Shown here: positions 1 to 10,725 of the stretch, in pieces
How positions within the stretch are numbered: position 1 is the first letter of the stretch
How the letters are laid out: each line of letters begins with the position of its first letter
Origin: Pseudisothecium myosuroides
Lineage: Eukaryota; Streptophyta; Bryopsida; Hypnales; Lembophyllaceae
DNA: 64,000 nucleotides
NCBI GenBank assembly: GCA_951799445.1
Contig: OX637287.1
Span: 16,182,224 to 16,246,223, forward strand
Reading direction: 5' to 3'
Translations under genes and position numbers: made by a program
The notes under the pieces: model-generated
What the model saw: only the letters and a program-made list of their open reading frames with translations
What the model was told of the DNA's origin: nothing
The model's database searches: none

Positions 1-1217
1 TGTTGCAGATTCTGCGAGCTGCATAGAAGAGATCACTAATGAAATTCAGTTGATTCCACTGCATGGAGTTCAATTCCCAGGCTAGAATGAAATAAACACC
101 CTGTAACCTCTTGTCGAGTCAAGTTGGTATTCTTTTTGTATCGTTGTCGAAATCCATTCTACAATTGGCTTCACATTCATTTTAGCAATTTCAAATTTGT
201 TGGATATACTACCACTTCAGATTTTGTGACAGTCTTCTCTCGCAGGAGCCCGAGACCCTAAATCAGAGCTTCCGTTTTCCATTTTAAAATTCATGATTCT
301 TGAGGAAGGCCTTGGCGCCACTGGAACAGAGTGATGTGTAAGAACATTAAAACTCTTCAAAGCATCACGTGAATCAGCAGTCGCAGCATGTCAATACAGT
401 GGCAGCATGTATGCCGGCATGAATCCGAGCTCGTAGGGTGGGTTTAGGGTTTAGGGAACTGCGCGTTGTCGTGGCTGCTTGTCATCTCTTGGCGTTCGAT
501 TGTCATTCAAGCGATCCATAGATTCTCATTGATGAAGCAATCTTCTTCTTCTTCTTCTTCGCACGAGCTCGGAACTTACGAAATTAAAATCCATTCTTCT
601 CCTCAAGGGCGACGAAACCTCCCACCAAGCATTAAAGCCGGATATGCTCTTCCAACTGCAAAACTCCAACCGTGTCGCCTTGTCACGTGTCGGCATGAGT
701 GATATTCCCTGCCACTGCCCAGGCGTTCTCGGGAAAAGCCGCCTGCCTGGAGTATCTGCCAGCCAGCCAGCCCATTTCCTGTCTCGGTTGCCGCAAAAGG
801 CCACCCGCATCCTTCCAAACCCAAGAACAGGACGCCATCAATGCGACTCGAAGCATATGCCCCCATCCATGTCCATTCAAACCCTACCGTCGTGCGCATG
901 CCCCATCCGCATTCAATGCTTGCGAATCAAGCGCCCCAGAAAACAATCTTTCATATGCTGTGGACTCTTCCCACCACGCCCTATCCTCTCATGTCAACGC
1001 GGCCATACGGGGAGGACATACATGCACCCGTCTTGATCCGACGTGAAAACAACAAGCGCGTTGTCAGGCCTACTGATAAATAATTCTACAACGACAATGG
1101 CATTGTGACGGTACTGCCCTGTACCGCTGCAGTCTGTCGAGTACTCTGCACCGGTGCAGGATGTCCTGTGATCAGGCTAGCTAGCCCACCCGTAAGCTCG
1201 TAGGGGGTGATGATCAC
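1..1217. other. gene-free flank, no recognised gene
   Basis: Low-copy sequence with a TTC microsatellite at 541-560. Several overlapping ORFs of 65-130 codons lie at 466-1083 on both strands. They overlap one another in different frames, have no recognisable domain, and look like chance ORFs in a GC-richer patch. A distal exon or UTR of a neighbouring gene cannot be excluded. Confidence 0.4.
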
Positions 1218-1390
1218 CTGTGTAGTAGCTCAGTTAGTAGCGTTTGTGGCTTCAGTTGCAAAGAGCTAGACACACGTCGGCTGACAGATCTGGGCTGAAT
1301 CCTCATGGGGGCTTGTGTCTACAACCCCCGTAGGAGGGCAATAACTCCCCCGTTGCGCTCATACGTGCCGCGGGGGGGAGATGCAGAAGA
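1218..1390 (+). repeat. possible tRNA-derived SINE head (Pol III A and B box-like)
   Basis: An A-box-like stretch TAGCTCAGTTAGTAGCG (1226-1242) is followed about 50 bp later by a B-box-like GGGCTGAATCC (1292-1302). The spacing is right for an internal RNA polymerase III promoter of tRNA ancestry. No cloverleaf closes around it and the 5' acceptor stem is missing, so it is not a functional tRNA gene. The downstream part is rich in CCCCC/GGGGG and ends near a run of Gs at 1373-1379. No poly-A tail or target-site duplication was found, so the SINE call rests on the two boxes alone. Confidence 0.35.
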
Positions 1391-2370
1391 TCATTCTGCT
1401 TTAGAACAATCATCGTCTCCCTCGTTCTGCCGCCACTGACACCATGCAATCGCGCGCAACGATGGCGAGTCGGATACTCGGATTACATGAGACTGTGGCA
1501 ACGTAACCCAAATTCTTGAATTCAACAAAGTAATCGAGCTTTACGAAAAAGCCTGATGCAGTTATGCTCGGGACACACTCGAAAGTGTAATGGCTGCAGC
1601 GATATTTCACCACGCCGCCATGGCAATGACGGCAGATTCAAATTGAGTTCATAAATTTCAAAATTGATAAGATTTCTTAATTAAATTATTGTTCTTATAT
1701 ATATTGGCTTTTGATAATTCTGTGCTCTAGTGTTCCGCGTGATCGATCAAGCTACATTTTGTGTATCGGTCCTATGATTTATTTCTGTTCGAAGCACCTG
1801 ACGAAGGAGGCTTCACCTGATTGCAGCCAGAGCTTATGTCATGAGTTCAAATTGCCGTCAGCTTCAATGAATGCTGCAAATCACTGGCTTCACAATCATG
1901 AGGGGTACTGTAGATAGCACTGGGGGATGGTGATTCATGTGAATCTACACTCTACAGCAATGAACGGGAAGTACCGGCATCTAGTTACGACCTAGCCGAA
2001 ATTTTTTGAAGATTTCCGAATGGCATAGAAATGTTTAGGATGGGTTACCGAATGAAAAAATAATATTTTCGGAAATGGACCGGGTAGGAAAATGAAACCT
2101 CGGCAATTTGGCCGTCCGTCCTAGGGATATGTAGGAAAATTACCGATGTAAATACCTTTTTCTCGGCGGGTAGTCGACTAGTCATATACTTTCTAGGAAT
2201 TTTTTTTAATGTGTATATAGTATACTTATATTCTTATAAAGTTATAAGTCTATCACACATTCACACCAACTCACCAATTATCCTTTGTTAAGAGGCATCA
2301 ACAGTGAATGGCTTTTACTCACTGTCAATCTGTAAAAGTGTGAAATTGAAAATCTACAGTGCTAACCATC
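1391..2370. other. intergenic, nothing recognised
   Basis: AT-rich low-copy DNA. ORFs at 1410-1613 (minus) and 1711-1917 (plus) have no recognisable domain or splice context. Nothing else is supported. Confidence 0.4.
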
Positions 2371-2763
2371 CTCCGGAAAATACTTGGACCCTCTTTGGGA
2401 TCCTTGTATTTTTAGACGGCTACATCCTTGGCCCTAGTTTGGTAGGGGTTTAGCCAAATTCAATCCCTGCCAAGGATACATCAAACAAAAAAGTGGGGAG
2501 CCTCCGGAAAATACTTGGACCCTCTTTGGGATCCTTGTATTTTTAGAAGGCTACATCCTTGGCCCTAGTTTGGTAGGGGCTTAGCCAAATTCAATCCCTG
2601 CCAAGGATACATCAAACAAAAAAGTGGGGAGCCTCCGGAAAATACTTGGACCCTCTTTGGGATCCTTGTATTTTTAGAAGGCTACATCCTTGGCCCTAGT
2701 TTGGTAGGGGCTTAGCCAAATTCAATTCCTGCCGAGGATACATCAAACAAAAAAATGGGGAGT
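2371..2763 (+). repeat. tandem repeat, 3 copies of a 131-bp unit
   Basis: The landmark CTCCGGAAAATACTTGG recurs at 2371, 2502 and 2633, giving an exact 131-bp period. The first two units are almost identical. The third differs by a few substitutions (for example CAATTCCTGCCGAGG in place of CAATCCCTGCCAAGG). Each unit carries partly self-complementary pieces (ATCCTTGG and CCAAGGAT), so single strands could fold. The near identity implies a recent amplification. Confidence 0.95.
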
Positions 2764-5700
2764 AGAAATAAAACTCCCCCACGAAAACAAAAAACTGGCT
2801 CTATTTTCCACATTCAGGAAAATGGCCAAATGGAAATACAGAAATCCGGCAAATTGCCTAATGAAATTTCAAAATGTAGGATTGCAACCGGAAAAAAATC
2901 CACTTCTCAGGCTGACTTCCGAGTAAAATTGAAAAAAACCGAGCCAGCTTCAAGAATTAAGGAAATGGTCCGTTTACTGTAAGGATACTTCCCGGACAGT
3001 GTTCTACAGTAGTTATAAGTAACACGTTACTGTCTTGTGATTTGTGTAAAAGTTGTTTTAATTTTTGGCACTGGGAAACAAATAAATCCATACAGCTAGC
3101 GTGATGTATGAGCTGTTTTACAAAAGAGACACAAGGAATTAAATAGTATTTTTCTCTTATATCCCACCATCCGCTGAAAAAAAGAGAAAAAAAAAAAGGA
3201 CATGTGTAGGAACTGAGAATGATGTTTACCTTGGGAGGTTCCAATAAAAAAATCAAAATAGTTATATATAGATAAATGTGAGAGAAGGCAGTAGTATCCT
3301 AGCAATGTTCTTCTCTCAAGTCAAGTGAAGGATTTGAAGTTTGGATATATTTTTTTATATTACCTCAAAAATTCACAGTTTATACATATAGTGTTCAAAA
3401 ATACATACTAAGAGAATCTAGGATTCTTTTGCAATTATCAACAAGATTCAATAAATTTAAGATAGATTAATAATAGGAAATTAGGAACCATATTTAAATG
3501 CATATTCGGATGAGTTAGGTGTAGTTACCTTAGTGACTTGCTACAAATATTGGGAATATTATCACTGCTACTCAAGTCCAATCAATAGGGAGTCCCACAT
3601 TGTTGTTTATCACTAAATCGAACTAAATTGGGAATTCTGCAAATTTGCGAGGTGCTCTGGTGTTAAAATTCACAGCATATTACCCAAAATCAATGTAATG
3701 TGGACAGGTCTTCACAATTTTCAATGTGATTGGCATCCAACTTTCATGAAATCCTCATCCAAATGTTCACACTAATCTATAGGCCACATTCATCCAAATT
3801 AGTCTGATGGTTCTCACACGTACCTCTATTCAAACTTTTGCTCTTTTGCATTAAATTGTGTAGCAACTAGTTTACTTTTTAATTAAACTTCTTCTTCATT
3901 TTTTACTTAAACTTTTGAAACAAGTGAATTCTTTTGGCTACTGTATTTAAGTCAGTATCTCAGTATTCCGAAAAGTTCTACTGTAGTATTCAATGTGCGA
4001 AATTTTAACTTACAACGAATCTCTCCTGCCGGCTAGAACCTTGCAAAATACACACATGCCCTGCCACTCGAATAGTTAATTGAATGGGCTGTGGTAGTGC
4101 AGCTTTCCAGTGACGGGCAGAAGTGAATTAATTGGAATGACGAGATCCATCTGTTCCCAAGACCACTTTTTCATGTAAGCTTCAGTTGCATTGGGAAGCT
4201 AGCACTTTAGGAATTCAATTAAGGGACATGATTATCTTCTGATGGGGAGCGTGCACAATGCCACAATCCCTGATTAGTGATGATTCTTAGGATGACGTGA
4301 ACATGATAATCCCCAGAGACCAGAGCCTGCAGACTCGATCGAGTCAGGATTCAAGTCCCCAGTCTGCTCAAGTCTCTCAGTCTTCTAACAGGGAGCTTCG
4401 GAGCGCAAGTGGACCCAAGAATACCAAGATGTGCACAACTGCACCTTGCATAACTTAACGAAGTTAGCTCCTCGAAGATGTGCACATTCGCATCCCATAG
4501 GGCTCTGTGTACCGTGTACGTACTGTCCCAGTAACGACCTGCAAAGAGCCCTGCAACCAGGAAAAGCTCTGGCCGGACGAGCTACTCCTGTATGCTTGCC
4601 AAGCTGGTATTAAGCTAGTCGGCTCATTAAATAAAAGGCTTTCCACCATGCTCAATATGCTCTCTCTCATTTGCAGCTCACATGCCGCGAAAGTACGTGT
4701 GGAAAGTCACCTAAAATTGTCATTAATTACATTCTGCAACACCTGGCGTCCATAGCCTCTGGGTGTGAATTTCGTAGGGGCTGTTACACTTGAGGTGATC
4801 AGCAGAGGGGAGCTTCCGATTTTGAGGTTTCTGAGGTAACCTGGGGTGCTGCAATCCTGTTCTTGTTTTTGTGTTTTTGGCTTATACTCGACCTCGGTAC
4901 GCAAAACCTCGTACACGGGTCCAAGGACGTTGCATGTTCACAGTGGAACTGAGTGTGGTCGGCCTTCAGTGGTGATCTTTTGACAGGCAAATTTGAGCTA
5001 GCTCTTGGTAAGTTGACAAAACTGAAGCGAAGCCTCGCTGTGTCAGACAATCTGCTGCCAACAAATTTGAAGAAGCAGTTTCTGTTATACCAGTATTAAG
5101 GAATCATGATGCAAAGAGGTGGGTTGCATCATGATCCTGCTCTGCTTATTTGAGAGCAATCCTGGCAGTTTCATGTGAATTCCAGAACTCACGAAGGTTT
5201 CTCTTTCACAAAATCCAGCCGGTGGCTGCAACACTGAATTGCCAGTTTTTGTCAGGATTGTTCATAATTAACTACTACCAGATAAATAGCAGAGTTCATA
5301 CTACCAGACACACATAGGTGTGTCGTTATCTATGTGAACAATCCATGATATCTACCTTTCAAGAAATGATATAGGGATTTTCCAACATGTCAAGCAGTCA
5401 ATGGTTCTCTAAGGGACACGCTCTAATTATTAAACATTCCTTCATAACTATCCTTTTATCGGGAGAATATAAATGTTGTATTATGTAGTGTGTGCACGTC
5501 TGATTGGATAACTTCTGTATGTCAAATGGAGCTGCGAAAACTTGTGAGACGGCGTTTAGAGTCCACCAAGAAACCTAGTGCCCGTCAATAGAAATGACTA
5601 AGTGCGGAGGGACAGCAGTAGATCATTTTCATCCGGTGAAAATCAGCCACTTCGAGAATGAAATTTCATTGCTCCGGCCAATTAAAAGAAGAAGAAGGCC

Positions 5701-6247
5701 ATTTATTTGCAGCCAGGACCCCACTACAGAGTCCTGAGGAGGGATATATATTCTTCCACGACAAAAAATAAATTGCTCACATTGTGGAAAATTGCTCGCA
5801 ATCCTCCAGCTTGCTCTGCATTCTGGACCTCCCTTGATCAGGGTGTCTTTTTCCAGTGTCTCCCAGTGGTTTTCCTGTTGGCTGTATGCCTGTAAGTTGT
5901 CGCCCCAGTAAACGCTAACCCTGCTGGAAGCCTCAGAAGAAAATTAATACCGGTATTCAGAAATAGCACTCAATACAGAAGATTATAATTATACCAGAAC
6001 GTACCTCAAGTCATGGCCGTCCAGAGAATTATGACCTCAATCACACTTCAATAAGACCACGTTCAGGTCTTTTCCTGGAGTTAATATTGGAAGAAATTAG
6101 TAACATGTTGGCATTTAAGTTGCTCTGATGAGTACTGTAGCTGCAAAGGATATTCTGTTTCTTAGAAGGTATTCTAGATGTAAATTACAGTACATTTACT
6201 CACAGATTCTAGTCCAATACATAACCACATTTTGTCCTCTGGTGTAT
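2764..6247. other. intergenic, low-copy and old repeat debris
   Basis: There is no gene I can support. The stretch at about 3365-3535 is similar to about 29025-29190, so it is an old dispersed repeat. ORFs in 2755-3305 and 4431-5050 are short, mutually overlapping and without domains. 4320-5060 is GC-richer and could be an unrecognised non-coding transcript or exon remnant, but no splice or domain evidence supports that. Confidence 0.4.
3365..3535 (+). repeat. dispersed repeat, copy 1 (partner about 29025-29190)
   Basis: Shared landmarks in the same order include an ATTCA-AGTTTAT start, AGAATCTAG followed by GATT/AATCC, a CAACAAGA block, GGAACCAT, and a TTAGGTGT-G/A-TTA end. Divergence is high, so this is an old repeat of unknown class. 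Confidence 0.5.
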
Positions 6248-6376
6248 GTCTCCAAGTTGGGGATTTTTTTTTGAAAGTGACGGTGGAAATTTTTAAAAAA
6301 AACGGGCAGTACAACTGGTCCGGTTCAAGCGGACGATTCAGTCTGGGAGGCAGACTGAGGGATAGGTCTCCAAGTT
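6248..6376 (-). mobile_element. short truncated retroposon with 11-bp target-site duplication
   Basis: The 11-bp direct repeat GTCTCCAAGTT (6248-6258 and 6366-6376) brackets a 107-bp insert. The insert begins with a T-run on the plus strand, which is a poly-A tail on the minus strand, and contains GTACAACTGGTCC-like 3' sequence. Target-primed reverse transcription with severe 5' truncation is the simplest explanation. The parent LINE or SINE is not identified. Confidence 0.8.
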
Positions 6377-6427
6377 TTATAACAATTCAGCATCTCGGAT
6401 CAGAATGATGCTACTTCAATTCAAAGT

Positions 6428-7360
6428 TTAACCCCTAAAGGACCAACATGCCTTTTTTGGCAACATAGATATTTTGGGCAGGTACGTGTGACTGGAGATT
6501 TTCATATTTTGGGCTGAAATTTTTATAGAAGGTGGGGACAAGGAATATCTTTCATATGCACCAAATTTCATGACATTTGGAAATACGAGTCAAAAGTTAT
6601 GGCCAAATATGTTGTTTGTTTCTCAACTCGGGCAGTTCGGGCAGATCAGAAAAAATCACTTTTTTCAAAAATAAAAATTTGAAATTGGTTTATTAGATTT
6701 ATATATATGTGAAAAGCTTTGAATCATTCCATTCTGATCAATGAGTCAAACGTTGTGAGGATTTTTAGTTTGTGGGCAGTTATGGATTGTCTACTCTAAA
6801 ATAAATTTTGAAGTCGTTTATTTCACTCAATTTTCAATATTTTTCAAAAAAAATAAAATTGTAGGGTGTAGATTGTTTATTACAACATTGCAACCATTGG
6901 GATTGGCATTTTTCAATTCCATAATTAACTTTTTAACAATTTAGTGTTTTGAACCATTCTCTACTTCTTTCTACTTACTATTTTTTTCCTATATGTTGAA
7001 CAATTCCAAATAATCTGAAAATTTTCATGCATGTAGACAACTTGCCCTAAAGAATGAATCCAAAGAAGCACAACCATTTTGGAATTTTTTTCATAATAAT
7101 CTGACCTTGTGAAGTGCAGCTGCCCGATTTTTCGCAGGGCCAAAAAAAGGACTTTTGCTACTTCAAATGCTAATATATTCCAATCTACACGATGGAAATT
7201 TCTGAAATTTTTTCCACATATTCTCAAACCAGAATACTACAAGATCATATGGTTACATGTGTGCAAAAATGATATTTTTCAAAAATTTGGTACTTGTACT
7301 AGAAATGGCAGTTTTGGAGCATTTTTGGTGAGAACATAGTCAAGGAACTTTAGGGGTTAA
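6428..7360 (+). mobile_element. TTAA-flanked TIR element, type A (A1), non-autonomous
   Basis: TTAA at 6428-6431 is followed by CCCCTAAAGGACCAACATG. The right end reads CAAGGAACTTTAGGGG followed by TTAA at 7357-7360. TIRs of about 13 bp starting CCC with a TTAA target duplication match piggyBac-superfamily ends. The 933-bp body has no long ORF and no DDD transposase. Small ORFs at 6961-7339 are not preserved in sister copies. The closest sister is 49134-50065, of almost equal length and inverted orientation. Confidence 0.8.
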
Positions 7361-7475
7361 CTTATCGTCGAGTCTCAGTCCTCCCACCAGGCCACTTGTA
7401 ACTGGTGGTCTTGTACCTTTCTTTAGCAATGAAATTCTGTTTCATTTGTTTAAAAAATATATATATTAACTTATC
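7357..7475 (+). mobile_element. short truncated retroposon with 10-bp target-site duplication
   Basis: TTAACTTATC occurs at 7357-7366 and 7466-7475. Between them lies about 100 bp ending in a GCAATGAAATTCTGTTTCATTTG tail region plus a short A/TA-rich tail. Its 3' part (CCACCAGGCCACTTGT through the GAAATTC-GTTTCATTTG block) recurs at 35284-35370 and, more diverged, at 61053-61140, so this is a dispersed LINE or SINE 3' end. It landed exactly on the right TTAA of element A1, so it is younger than A1. Confidence 0.75.
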
Positions 7476-7499
7476 ATACTTCTTTCTTTTTCTTTTTCT

Positions 7500-7804
7500 T
7501 TATCATACTTCTTTTTCTTTTCTTTTTTTTTGAACAAATGGAACGAGCCATTGCATTAAAAAAAACACCATAATACAAATCAGCCAAACCACGAAGGTTG
7601 GACAATGAAGAGATAAGAGCAAAGAGCAAAAGAGAGGAATCAAAGTAAACTACGTGAAAGAAAAAAGAGGAGGCCCTCTCTTGTTCCAGTGGATAGTAGT
7701 ACCAATCTTGCTAGCAATAACCGGAGTTTTGAGCCAAATACTATTAAATTTGGCCCAAATTTTGGATCTATCTCTAAGCCTAGAACGAGCTCCAATTTGA
7801 GCTT

Positions 7805-7841
<37 letters not shown>

Positions 7842-7848
7842 CATACTT
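7500..7848 (-). mobile_element. LINE-like 3' fragment with poly-T/poly-A runs
   Basis: ATCATACTTC occurs before (about 7503) and after (about 7840) a block containing a T-rich start, GAACAAATGGAACGAGCC and a 29-bp T-run (7810-7838). On the minus strand the block resembles plant LINE 3' tails (a variant of AATGGCTCGTTCCATTTGTTC followed by As). The flanking pyrimidine microsatellite at 7483-7530 makes the exact ends uncertain, and two insertions could be stacked here. Confidence 0.5.
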
Positions 7849-8623
7849 CACCACTGCAATGGAGGAGAAGAATCTTCGTTCCAGCAGATTCCTTCTCACA
7901 TCATTTATGGTGGACTGCTATTGGTATACTTACAGGTATACTTTTGTGGTCTAGTTACAGGAGGATTTTGTATTAGAGGCACCCTGTAGGATACCGTTGT
8001 ATCCCAGCCGTCAAATACTGCAGTACTTAGTGGGCACTCCGTCTGAGCAGATATTAAGGAGTTACTCACGTTATGTGAAGCTATTTAAGCCTCTCTTTGA
8101 GAGCGGACGGACAAATCAAAATTCCAACTGACCCCGCCTCATCCATTTTATTTATTTTTTTCTTTCAAAGACGCCTCATCCATTTGGCCACGTCCGTCTT
8201 TGAGAAAAACAAGAAGTCTTGCGTGCCAAAACCGAGCCATGAATGATCACAAATTCACAAACCTGATAAGTTAAGCGGGATCTATTTTTGGACCTATTTT
8301 CATTCCAGTGAAATTCTTCCTTTTCTTTCTTCCATTGATTTTAATCCCCAAGTGTGCAAGGCACCAGATTTTTGTGTCGACCAAACTTTGGAGTAAATTA
8401 AAATCTCATCAGAATAATATTTTTGGCATCTTTGTTTTTAGTTGAATACTCTTTGAAGTCTATTTTGAGCATAAAAATACAATTTGGGAAAAAATTGTTT
8501 ATGATTTTTCTATTGAAGATTTTGTAAAAGGGTGTCCATTACAAATCTTAGGGGGAAAATTGTGTTAGAGGCTCTTTTGAGAGTGAGCCCGAAATACACT
8601 AGATCTTGGGGAAGAAATCACAC
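7849..8623. other. intergenic, nothing recognised
   Basis: AT-rich sequence. No ORF with a domain, no RNA gene and no clear repeat boundary was seen. Confidence 0.4.
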
Positions 8624-9609
8624 TAATTCTTAAAGGTTTTTGACTATGTTTTCACCAAAAATGCTCCAAAACTACCATTTCTAGTACCAAATTTTAGGAA
8701 AAAAACACTTTTAGACAAGTGTAACCAAAGGATCTTGTAGTACACTAGTTTAAAAAGATGTTGACAAAACTTCGGAAATTTCCACCATGTAGCCATTGTA
8801 CAATATTAGTGCTTGAATTAACAAAAATCTTTTGGGGGGCCCTGCAAAAATCCGAGCAGCTGCACTTCACAAGGTCACATTTGTATGAAAAAATGTTCAA
8901 AATGGTTGTAATTCATTTTATTCATTCTTCAAGGCAAGTTGCTACATGCTTGAAAATTTTCAAATCATTTGGAATAGTACAACATATATAAAAAAAATAG
9001 TAAGTAGAAAGAAGTAGAGAATGATTCAAAATACTAAATTGTTAAGAATTTAGTTATGAAATTGAAAAAATGTTGTAATGTTGTAGTAACAATCTGTTAA
9101 AAGCCATGATAGGCTAAGTGGGGGGCGCTTGTGCCCCCTTCAAAATAAATGAAAACAGGTTGTAGTAACAATCTAAACCGAATTTTTTTTATTTTTTTTC
9201 AAAAAAATTAAGTTAAATAAAGGACTTCAAAGTTTATTTTAGATTAGAGATTCTATAACTACCCGCAAATTAAAACTCCTCATAAGTTTCATCTCATTAA
9301 TCAAAATGGAATGATTCAAAGCTTTGCATGTATATTTAAATCTATAAAACTAATTTCAAAATTTTATTTCTTAAAAAAGTGATTTTTTAAGAATTTATTT
9401 AGCTACCCACCAAGCAATGAAAATTACATATTATACAATCACTTTTTAACCATGTAGTCAAAAGTTATGAAAATTGTTGGACCTTAAAGCTACTCCTTGG
9501 GCACATGTTGTGTAAAAATTTAAAAGATTTTTTGTTTTTGTAGTGAGCTGCCCAAAATTGCTATGTTGCCAAAAACAAAAACAAATATTGATTGGTCTTT
9601 TAGGGATAA
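8624..9609 (-). mobile_element. degenerate TTAA-type element, type A (A2)
   Basis: The interior aligns with A1 in reverse: GACTATGTTTTCACC at the left and CTATGTTGCCAAAAAC then GGTCTTTTAGGG at the right. The terminal TTAAs are mutated (TAATTCTTAAAGG on the left, TAGGGATAAC on the right). Removing the retroposon at 9096-9159 and one duplicate leaves about 907 bp, close to intact copies. No coding potential is conserved. Confidence 0.65.
9081..9174 (+). mobile_element. 64-bp retroposon scrap with 15-bp target-site duplication
   Basis: The perfect 15-bp repeat TTGTAGTAACAATCT (9081-9095 and 9160-9174) flanks a 64-bp insert ending in AAAATAAATGAAAACAG. The sister elements carry the locus without the insert, so the pre-insertion site is known. 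The insert is a tiny 3' remnant. The GGGGGGCGCTTGTGCCCCC inside it is palindromic. Confidence 0.88.
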
Positions 9610-9773
9610 CTAATAATAATTAATTTAAAAAAATTGTAGAATAGATTTTTAAAAACTCTAAATAAATTATGGTTATGAATATTATGTCCTTTAATCTTAT
9701 ATTTTTTCATGACCTCAATTTTAGATTTGACATGTATCAAGAGATTGAAAGACATCAAATCACTTTCACTAGT

Positions 9774-10725
9774 TTAACCCCAAAGTGACATTCAATTTTT
9801 GGGGTTCAAAAACATCATTGCTTTGAAGCTTTATGGATCTAAATGTCTTCAAGTTATACAAATCTCAACCGTACAATCTTGTAGTGTACATGTTGTAAAT
9901 GACATGTACAAAATTTGAAGTCATTTGGCCACATAGATTGCAAGATCATAATGTTTTAGTGTTGAAAATGGATGCGAAAATTTCCCAAAAACACATTCGG
10001 AGGTGAAGTTTGATTTCTAAACCTACTCAAATGAAAAAACTTTACACTACAAACACATTGGTGAAAAAAAATTCATTCAACTGAATCATTGTGTCTACAA
10101 AACGGCTTTGAAATGTCAAAAATCAGCAAGAAAAATTGCAAAAAACACATCTAAAGCTGAACCTTCTTCTACTAGAATGCTTCTCAATCACTCATTAATT
10201 CTTGGATAAACGTGAAATTTTAGCCACAAAAACTAGACTAGTATGCACAACTTTTCCAAAAAGAATTATTGAAAATGGACTCTATATGAAGAAGAAACAA
10301 GCCGCCAAAGTTCACTACACTCCAAAAATGGCTGGATTTTGAACTTCGAATTGCTCCCAAACATTCAAAACAACTTGGATTGACATGAAAACTTTACCAC
10401 AATAAGTATACTTCAAGGGGAACAAAATCCAACAAATTTGATTGAAAATGAGCAATGGATGAAGAAGATACAAGGCCCCGAAGTTGCAGCCCTAAAATGC
10501 AGTTTTGTGAACTCAAATTGAAGTTGTGAACTTCGATTGGCTTCCAAGAAATCAACACATCTTGGATTGATCTGAAATTTTTACCATACAAACTAGAAGG
10601 GAGAATGCAACTTTTCCAACAAGTCTTATTGAATTTGGACCTTGAATGCAAAAGTTATAGCACTTTGAACTAGACTTGAAACTCTGGGGGGACACTTTCT
10701 GTCCTCTTTGTGACTTTGGGGTTAA
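9774..10725. mobile_element. TTAA-flanked TIR element, type D
   Basis: The left end is TTAA then CCCCAAAGTGAC. The right end is TTTGTGACTTTGGGG then TTAA (10722-10725). The TIRs differ from type A (CCCCAAAG against CCCCTAAAGG) but have the same plan. The 952-bp body holds a degenerate internal repeat of about 180 bp with landmarks near 10203, 10375 and 10560 (TTGGATTGACATGAAA-like). No transposase is encoded. Confidence 0.7.

Noticed and set aside
466..1083. Cluster of overlapping ORFs up to 130 codons on both strands
   Set aside because: No domain, no splice context, frames contradict each other. They are explained by a low-stop GC-richer patch.
1218..1310. A tRNA gene
   Set aside because: A- and B-box-like motifs exist, but the acceptor and anticodon stems do not pair into a cloverleaf.
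6961..7339. Two opposing ORFs in element A1 as a possible transposase
   Set aside because: Only 76-88 codons, not maintained in sister copies, no DDD/DDE motif.
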